This document shows positions 58,543-64,000 of a stretch of 64,000 nt of DNA, piece by piece. This DNA is from a virus. The position numbers and the translations under genes were made by a program. The stretch covers positions 1 through 64,000 of the IMG/VR virus record IMGVR_UViG_3300009285_001653. The stretch is one strand, 5' to 3'. The notes under the pieces are model-generated. The model made no database searches. It was not told the origin of the DNA and was given only the letters and a program-made list of their open reading frames with translations. Every line of letters starts with the position of its first letter. Position 1 is the first letter of the stretch.

Positions 58543-58743
58543 TTAGACATTTTTGAACCTGGCTAGACCAATTAACGCCGCCGCAGCAGCCGCTCTCACC
58601 AATCCCGCCCCTACTCCTACAATCCATACCTTCCAGTCAGTGATCTTCTCAGGATTAAGCTCGGCTAAGACCTGAAACAAAGCCGTAGCCACAGATACTC
58701 CAACCAGCCATAAAAACTCCTCTTTCTTCTTAAAGTCATACAT
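58543..58743 (-). CDS. Two-span membrane protein, holin-like, 66 aa
   Basis: Two hydrophobic segments (about residues 11-27 and 41-62) with lysines at the start: a small holin-like protein. It follows the portal gene in overlap and lies far from the other lysis genes, so it may instead act in entry. Confidence 0.55.
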   Translation of the reverse strand: MYDFKKKEEFLWLVGVSVATALFQVLAELNPEKITDWKVWIVGVGAGLVRAAAAAALIGLARFKNV

Positions 58744-60887
58744 TACCCTCTCCTTTGGTTAGTTCGTCTCCGTACTGTTTTGCCGCTTGGCATACTAGCC
58801 CCCGCACCAACGTTATTCTCAGCGCCTACAGCGTTCATCTGGTTTACGGCAGATTCGAGTGGGTTGGTGGCCGCTGGAGGTGATTCTGTAGCTGTTCTGC
58901 CCCTAGCTTGTCCGCCTCCGGGCTGTGGTATTGGATTCTTTCCAGATGCTTCTGCTGCCTGTAATTCCATTTGCTGCTGGATCATAAACTGCTCTTCTAT
59001 CTGAGCTGCAGTAATAGCTGCCTTCAACATTTCGTTCCCACTGGTCATACCCGCTAATCTAGCCAAGTGCTTCATTACAAGCGGATCCTCGAAGTTCTTA
59101 CCCTCGGCTAATCTCCTCATAGCCTGTCTGGGATCCTTCACACCAATCTGCTTCATAGCATCATAAATCGGCAGCAGTCCGGCCTGCATAGCTCCCACCA
59201 CTGTAGGTATCATCACCGCCTGATCCTTCGGCATCACCTCGTCGTAAGAGACCGTGACATTTACGCCATTTGCTCTAATATCTTCTACACTCAAAGACGC
59301 TCCTGACGAATACATCCTGTCCTGATTTCTGTCATAGAGTGGGAAGTTAAGCTGTGGCATCCACTGCGATGCCACACCAGCATACATCTCCAACATCCTG
59401 GTATATTTTAACTCTCTATAGAGCTTTATACCATTCAACAACGGCCTTACTACATCACTTGCTCCCTGGCTCAGCAAGTTAATAGCATAACCTGCTAAGG
59501 AAAACCCCGCCTGTCCATATAGCACTGCTGGAACCGATCCTCTCTGTACTCTATCACTGATTAATTGTAGGAATGGGCCTGTATCTGGTTTCATGGCCGT
59601 TGTATCCAGTACCTTTGCATCTTCTGCCTGAAAGACGAGATAGTTTTGCATACCCGCTCCAACGTTAATAGGCTCAGGCTTGTTATGACCATCATAGTAG
59701 ACCAACAGCGTGGGATTTACTCCCTTGCCTATCTCGGTGAACATCATTGATGCCAACTTCTCCAACGTTACTATCATATCTTTAATAGGATATAGTACGT
59801 CAAGACCAATAAACGCCACTAATCTGTCCTGATCCAATTTACTCTTAAACTTCCCTATTCGCCGCGTTGGTGACCCTCTGGGTGTAACAATCAGCCACGG
59901 ATTGATAGGCACTCCCTGCAAGTCCACATAACCATGCCTAGTGAGCGGTTGGAGGATGAACCTAGGCACAACTTGTCCTATTCCCCCGTTTAGTAGCGTC
60001 ATCCGGTAAATATCATCATAATAATCTACAACACTAATCTCTTCATCGTCCTGCCTATCATTTAGGAAGGTAGCCGCGCCAGGAAACTCACCCCTAGCCT
60101 CTAACCCCAACATCGTGTATTGGTGTGTTACCCTGGTCAGTCCGTTGCTATTGTAGCGAGGATAAACGAACAAGGGATCCTCGAGGATATAGCGCAAAGG
60201 CATATAGTTGCTCTTAGGATTAGGAAGAATCATGCCAGTAAGCCAACCACGCAACGCGGCATAGTGTATCTCGTCTCTATCAATAGTACCATGCAACGTT
60301 TGTCCGTGCTTCTTGTTCAGTTCCCGATCCATCCACCTCAAAGCGTCCTCTATATTTTGTGCTTTATCATCCATTTCTGGTGATTTTGGCTGAACATCAA
60401 AACCCCAACCAGCCGCCTCCACCATACTGGTGATCTTATCTACAGTCAAATAGCCGTCATTGAACTCTACCTGCTCTGATGGAGTCTCGTCTGGATCATT
60501 CTCTAAAGCTGCCCCTTCCTCTATAGCCCTTCTGGTCGAGTTCGCGTACCTGCTCCCTAACTCCCAGAAGCTCTGGCTGTCCATCATCCTATCATCTCTA
60601 GGCTTCCAGAACTTCTTATCATCCTCAGCCATTGTTACCACGTATGTTACGAGATCATCCATCTGGCTTTCGTCTAATTGTTCTGCAATCACGCCATAAT
60701 TCGCCATACTCCACATATCCAGTGGCGAGGTTAGTTCAGCGGTCTGTGGTGTCTGCATAATCGGCGCTACTCCGCCCATAAGGCCCTGCATAAGCTCCAT
60801 TAGCCCAGCTGACCCACCCATCTGTGGCATAACAGGCATATTATCACCCATACCTGGCAACATCGGCTGCTGCATCATACTTACCAT
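58743..60887 (-). CDS. Portal protein, 714 aa
   Basis: GGAGGCTATAG precedes the ATG, and it follows the terminase with a 7-base overlap. It has the size and alpha/beta layout of podovirus portals: a Met/Gly-rich N-terminal tail, a clip/stem region, and a Gln-rich end (EEQFMIQQQMELQAAEAS). It forms the DNA-entry ring at the head vertex. Confidence 0.8.
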   Translation of the reverse strand: MVSMMQQPMLPGMGDNMPVMPQMGGSAGLMELMQGLMGGVAPIMQTPQTAELTSPLDMWSMANYGVIAEQLDESQMDDLVTYVVTMAEDDKKFWKPRDDRMMDSQSFWELGSRYANSTRRAIEEGAALENDPDETPSEQVEFNDGYLTVDKITSMVEAAGWGFDVQPKSPEMDDKAQNIEDALRWMDRELNKKHGQTLHGTIDRDEIHYAALRGWLTGMILPNPKSNYMPLRYILEDPLFVYPRYNSNGLTRVTHQYTMLGLEARGEFPGAATFLNDRQDDEEISVVDYYDDIYRMTLLNGGIGQVVPRFILQPLTRHGYVDLQGVPINPWLIVTPRGSPTRRIGKFKSKLDQDRLVAFIGLDVLYPIKDMIVTLEKLASMMFTEIGKGVNPTLLVYYDGHNKPEPINVGAGMQNYLVFQAEDAKVLDTTAMKPDTGPFLQLISDRVQRGSVPAVLYGQAGFSLAGYAINLLSQGASDVVRPLLNGIKLYRELKYTRMLEMYAGVASQWMPQLNFPLYDRNQDRMYSSGASLSVEDIRANGVNVTVSYDEVMPKDQAVMIPTVVGAMQAGLLPIYDAMKQIGVKDPRQAMRRLAEGKNFEDPLVMKHLARLAGMTSGNEMLKAAITAAQIEEQFMIQQQMELQAAEASGKNPIPQPGGGQARGRTATESPPAATNPLESAVNQMNAVGAENNVGAGASMPSGKTVRRRTNQRRG

Positions 60888-62326
60888 CTATAGCCTCCTC
60901 TTACTGGTTGAAACCTCTCTATGCCTCTCTCATAAGCCATTTTGCGCCTTACTGGAATGATGTTCGAGAGTCGTGGCGTATCTCCCATCCCAAAGTGGTC
61001 AATTATGCCATAACAGATCGCCTTTGTGCTATGGTTATCAGCGTCAATAGGCGTTCCTTGCACCTCAGTACCATCATTTCTAGTATGCCTTCTGTACCCT
61101 TCCTCAAACTCCCATATCGTCTGTTCACACTTTGGTGAAAACACCATAAAAGGCTCGTTTGTGAGCGGATTCACAAGCAACTTATCATGTGTACGCTTGA
61201 TCCCGTCCAGCACCTTGATGTACTTCGACCTAATCCCCACTCCTCTGCCTCTAAACCCCGCTCTCCACGCCTCTGCCGCCGGATCCTGCGCACCGGCATG
61301 AGTATTTGCTGCTATATCAATCACAATCTTCTCTACAAACTGCGTCAGGGGATGGTTCAGCGTCAGATCCACCGCTTCTTTATTCACCACTTGATGAAGA
61401 TAGAGCTCATCTAGCACTCTGATTTGGTCATTGACCACCTGTACAAACAAAATCGCGTAGGCCGACGGCTGGTACCCTGGATCAACCCACAGTTCAACAG
61501 GATAACCAGGCGTGTGAGCAATGGTTTTGACGTGTAATGAGCGCCGAAACTCAGGAAAAACGACGCCGATGGGCGATCTCGGCTCACCAAGAAACCTCTC
61601 AGCGAACTCTTCCTCAGTCATTGTGGCTTTAGCAGCTAAAACCTTCGGATCCCGTGCTCCTTCGGGGTAAAGGATGGGGTTAGCATAGGTTGGTAGGCTC
61701 AGACTTACGCCATGATATTCGTTTTCACCCTGGCAAGCCCTCCAGAGGTCGGGAAACCACCTTCCGTGGTACAATTCGAAGGTCCCGGACACCAAAAACC
61801 AAGCACTTCGGTGCATAGCCCTAGTCCATAGCGTCTTGAACGCTTGAAATGTCTGTCTGCCAGCCTCAACCATCAATATCCCATCAGGAGATTCACCTTG
61901 AAGCGTAGACGCATCAGCCGAACTTAACGTCCTGACCCGTAAACCTGTCCTAAACAGAGCCCGTGAAGGAGATGGATTCTGGGATGACCATACACGCTCT
62001 GTTGCACCAACAGCCTCTCCATTAGCTACCAAATACTCGAACTCTTTCCTCGTATCCTCGTACCTCTCACCCACAATCCACACAAGCTTATCACGCCAGT
62101 GCATACCAAATACATGAGCGCTGCATGCGGTACTTTTTCCGGATTGCTCTCCTCCGGCCAAAACCACCAACGTAGGCAGTGGTCTCTCTAACTCATCATA
62201 GTGTGGAGTAACAAGTGCTTTATGTACTGGCTCGTGATACTGTGAACTCATCTGGTAGTCCTGTGCCTGATCCAGCCAGAACTTCACTAACCTATAGTCC
62301 ACAGCTTCCAAAGGATGCTTAGCCAT
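60881..62326 (-). CDS. terL: Terminase large subunit, 481 aa
   Basis: Start at 62326 (MAKHPLEAV) is chosen because AAGGACATT precedes it; the frame stays open upstream, but that part overlaps another gene. Walker A LAGGEQSGKST near residue 56, a Walker B-like GILMVEAGR, the nuclease-domain LWVDPGYQPSAYAI, IVIDIAANTHAG and PIDADNHSTKAICYG (acidic residues). It packages DNA with the portal. Confidence 0.9.
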   Translation of the reverse strand: MAKHPLEAVDYRLVKFWLDQAQDYQMSSQYHEPVHKALVTPHYDELERPLPTLVVLAGGEQSGKSTACSAHVFGMHWRDKLVWIVGERYEDTRKEFEYLVANGEAVGATERVWSSQNPSPSRALFRTGLRVRTLSSADASTLQGESPDGILMVEAGRQTFQAFKTLWTRAMHRSAWFLVSGTFELYHGRWFPDLWRACQGENEYHGVSLSLPTYANPILYPEGARDPKVLAAKATMTEEEFAERFLGEPRSPIGVVFPEFRRSLHVKTIAHTPGYPVELWVDPGYQPSAYAILFVQVVNDQIRVLDELYLHQVVNKEAVDLTLNHPLTQFVEKIVIDIAANTHAGAQDPAAEAWRAGFRGRGVGIRSKYIKVLDGIKRTHDKLLVNPLTNEPFMVFSPKCEQTIWEFEEGYRRHTRNDGTEVQGTPIDADNHSTKAICYGIIDHFGMGDTPRLSNIIPVRRKMAYERGIERFQPVRGGYRW

Positions 62327-62345
62327 AATGTCCTTACCTAGCTGT

Positions 62346-62708
62346 CTAATTGGGTGAACGTGGTTCAAATAATCTTCTATTGAGCTTGAAGTGCTGTAAC
62401 CATGTAGGCCATCCCAGCATCTCTTGTAGAGATGCCCGCCCATGAAACGGTACACTACTCCCACCAAGCTCACCAGCCGCCCTGTACATGCCAGGCGAGC
62501 TCCACGTCTCTCTTTCTGGCCATGGGAACGCTCTACGAGATGACATAGCAGACCAGTCTCCTCCAGGCATCCTACCAGGCCCGAAATCGGGTATGGGACC
62601 TCCACCTCCGCCCCACTGTATACCCTCTGGATCCTTATCGAAAGGATCAAGCTGCGGCTCACCATCTTCGGGGAAAAGGAGATTCCATAATCTAGGTCCG
62701 TATGCCAC
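62346..62708 (-). CDS. Pro/Gly-rich hypothetical protein, 120 aa
   Basis: GTG at 62708 with AGGATAGGTG upstream. Pro/Gly-rich (GGGGGPIPDFGPGRMPGG), Trp-rich. It sits between the small and large terminase genes, so it may be a packaging accessory. It overlaps the extended frame of the terminase. Confidence 0.5.
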   Translation of the reverse strand: MAYGPRLWNLLFPEDGEPQLDPFDKDPEGIQWGGGGGPIPDFGPGRMPGGDWSAMSSRRAFPWPERETWSSPGMYRAAGELGGSSVPFHGRASLQEMLGWPTWLQHFKLNRRLFEPRSPN

Positions 62709-62728
62709 TAATCACCTATCCTTCATCA

Positions 62729-62944
62729 TTAGCCATGCTTTGCTCCCCAAACATCCACATAGGGGAAAGTTAGCACAATACTTTCTCCTCTATGAATATG
62801 AAACATTTCATCTGGAGTAAATGTGAGCTCGTAAACCTTCCAGACAGGTTTACCAACCAGCTCCACGCGTCCTCTCACATCAATAGCCCTATCTTCTCCC
62901 ACCACCTGCACTATCGCATGAAACCTATCCTCCATCTTCGGCAT
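62729..62944 (-). CDS. Hypothetical beta-rich protein, 71 aa
   Basis: AAGGAGCGTTTCACG precedes the ATG. Compact beta protein (HAIVQVVGEDRAID ... ESIVLTFPYVDVW). Overlaps the terminase small-subunit-like gene by 20 bases. Not recognised. Confidence 0.5.
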   Translation of the reverse strand: MPKMEDRFHAIVQVVGEDRAIDVRGRVELVGKPVWKVYELTFTPDEMFHIHRGESIVLTFPYVDVWGAKHG

Positions 62945-63794
62945 CGTGAAACGCTCCTTCTACTACTTTCTCTTCTGTAATCTTCGCCATCAGCTTGCCG
63001 AACTGATCCATAACGGTGACATACTGAGTGTTCTGTACCACTCTTGGCTCAGTTCCCCACTCACCCAACCATCTGCTTGCGCCTTGTATGCCCTGGAACC
63101 GCGCATTATAATCAGGCTCTTCTTCTATAATCTCCTGTGCGCCGTCCTCTGTCTGTACTGTACGCCGCACCTTCCGCACCGCGTCAAGCTGCTCATCTAT
63201 CCTGTTCACCGTTTTCCAAGCCAACGAGTTCATTTTCTTCTGGCTAGCTTCCTTTGCTCGCTGCATCAACTCCTCATAAGCCCGAAGAAAATATACGGGC
63301 GGGCCATGTCTATTCCACTTTTCTGGAATTGACCACCGCCATGCATGAGGAGTACGAGGGGCCACACCCACCGCTCTAGCCGCGTCCGTATCAGTATTAA
63401 AGTTCAACCTCACCGCTAGAAAATTAGCCATGTTCTTCGTCAGGTGGTATTTTTCAGTAAGCTCTTCTACTATAGCTATGAGCGGAAAGTCTAAGGCTTC
63501 TTGAAGATCCGGCCTAATCGCCACCGAACGCGCCTGATGTGACTTCACGCGGTCTGCGTCGGTGAACGCGTGGTTGTTGCGGGTAGGCGCGCGTGGCTGT
63601 GCTACTGGGAGCTTTGGCGTCTCAGGTGCTTTCGGCGGTAAAACGCGCTTCATAAAAGCCCCCCTAGGCCCCATAAACACGCCGCCGCCCTGGGTCTTAA
63701 TCTTGACATAGCGAATAGCGCCCTCAGGCACATCCACGCCCTCTGGCACATCCTCAAACCCCTCCCTCCGCTCTATCGGCTTCTTCTTGCTCAT
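62925..63794 (-). CDS. Putative terminase small subunit, 289 aa
   Basis: First gene of the leftward virion operon, right after its promoter. Residues about 110-155 (LTEKYHLTKNMANFLAVRLN, then AARAVGVAPRTPHAWR) hold a helix-turn-helix, followed by a helical, charged C-terminus. This layout and the position just before terminase support DNA recognition for packaging. N-terminus is basic. Confidence 0.65.
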   Translation of the reverse strand: MSKKKPIERREGFEDVPEGVDVPEGAIRYVKIKTQGGGVFMGPRGAFMKRVLPPKAPETPKLPVAQPRAPTRNNHAFTDADRVKSHQARSVAIRPDLQEALDFPLIAIVEELTEKYHLTKNMANFLAVRLNFNTDTDAARAVGVAPRTPHAWRWSIPEKWNRHGPPVYFLRAYEELMQRAKEASQKKMNSLAWKTVNRIDEQLDAVRKVRRTVQTEDGAQEIIEEEPDYNARFQGIQGASRWLGEWGTEPRVVQNTQYVTVMDQFGKLMAKITEEKVVEGAFHDAEDGG

Positions 63795-63822
63795 GTCGCT
63801 TTAACTACTCCTTACCATTATC

Positions 63823-63852
63823 ATTATAACATAAGTCAAGTCATTAGGTCAA
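63823..63852 (-). promoter_or_regulatory. Leftward promoter for the virion operon
   Basis: Minus strand TTGACC (63847-63852), 18-bp spacer, TATAAT (63823-63828), 29 bases upstream of the first virion gene. Same 18-bp spacing as the promoters at 58406 and 49246. Confidence 0.8.
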
Positions 63853-63898
63853 CTTTTTGCGGGGTTTCGTAAAATGGGAATTATATACAGGATACCAC

Positions 63899-63924
63899 CC
63901 ACAGTACCGCGCGTAGCCCCCGCC
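63899..63924. repeat. 26-bp imperfect repeat, right copy
   Basis: Matches 1-26 with three mismatches. It lies in the rightward leader, after a TTATATAC -10-like element near 63881-63888 and before GAGGAGGAACC and the ATG at 63951. Confidence 0.6.
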
Positions 63925-63950
63925 GCTGCCCGCGAGGAGGAACCGAGAGA

Positions 63951-64000
63951 ATGATGCAGCGGAGAGCGATCCGTGGTGCTGACCTCAAGCCCAATACGAA
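63951..64000 (+). CDS. Partial rightward gene, cut by window edge
   Basis: GAGGAGGAACCGAGAGA precedes ATG ATG; the frame reads MMQRRAIRGADLKPNT and runs past the end. It diverges from the virion operon. Only 16 residues are visible, so nothing can be said about function. Confidence 0.5.
   Translation, partial: MMQRRAIRGADLKPNT

Noticed and set aside
62327-62665. N-terminal extension of the terminase frame
   Set aside because: It overlaps the better supported gene at 62346-62708, and a good Shine-Dalgarno and start lie at 62326.
63805-63990. Attachment site or integration module
   Set aside because: No integrase or tRNA-like sequence is in the window, so the 26-bp repeat is not called an att site.

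Overview
The window is most of the genome of a tailed double-stranded DNA bacteriophage (Caudoviricetes). No chromosomal housekeeping genes, rRNA, tRNA, CRISPR array, integrase or repressor were seen. The virion set (terminase, large portal, roughly 300-residue coat protein, one 1666-residue internal protein, fibres, no sheath and no obvious tape measure) suggests a short-tailed phage. The host is not identifiable. Shine-Dalgarno sites are mostly AGGAGG-type, promoters look sigma-70-like, and at least one gene appears leaderless.

Layout. From 184 to 34238 everything reads rightward: an accessory/early region of small, tightly overlapping genes (0.2-16 kb), then nucleotide and nucleic-acid metabolism (16-34 kb). 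The second block encodes a class II ribonucleotide reductase, ClpP-like protease, RNA ligase, DinG/XPD-type helicase with an intein, a putative ssDNA-binding protein, Cas4/RecB-like nuclease, P-loop ATPase, MazG-like protein, ERCC4/HhH nuclease, a multi-SPPY DNA methyltransferase, a uracil-DNA glycosylase fused to a family A DNA polymerase, and a phosphoesterase. From 63794 down to 34165 everything reads leftward: terminase, portal, virion proteins, scaffold and coat protein, a glycosyltransferase-kinase-methyltransferase fusion, fibres, then lysis genes. The two arms converge with overlapping 3' ends at 34165-34238 and diverge near 63.85 kb, where a rightward gene begins and runs off the window.

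The strongest candidate for an undescribed system is at 8028-11050. It holds a small ubiquitin/ThiS-like beta-grasp protein, a 594-residue protein with a RING-like zinc cluster, a possible E2-like segment and a ThiF/E1 adenylation domain, and a JAMM/MPN metalloprotease with an intact HxH-Sx2D motif. Together they look like a compact phage ubiquitin-like conjugation and deconjugation cassette. A strong hairpin separates the Ubl gene from the E1 gene.

Other notable items are the 762-residue glycosyltransferase/kinase/methyltransferase fusion in the virion operon; seven TSPP motifs in one methyltransferase; the UDG-polymerase fusion; a small lysine-rich gene whose only plausible start is ACG overlapping the upstream stop; a 76-bp perfect repeat that gives two adjacent genes the same C-terminal tail; a leaderless promoter-gene unit; two tiny Shine-Dalgarno-led ORFs abutting gene starts; and a family of leftward promoters with an 18-bp spacer. 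All functional calls rest on motif recognition in the translated sequence; no database search was possible.
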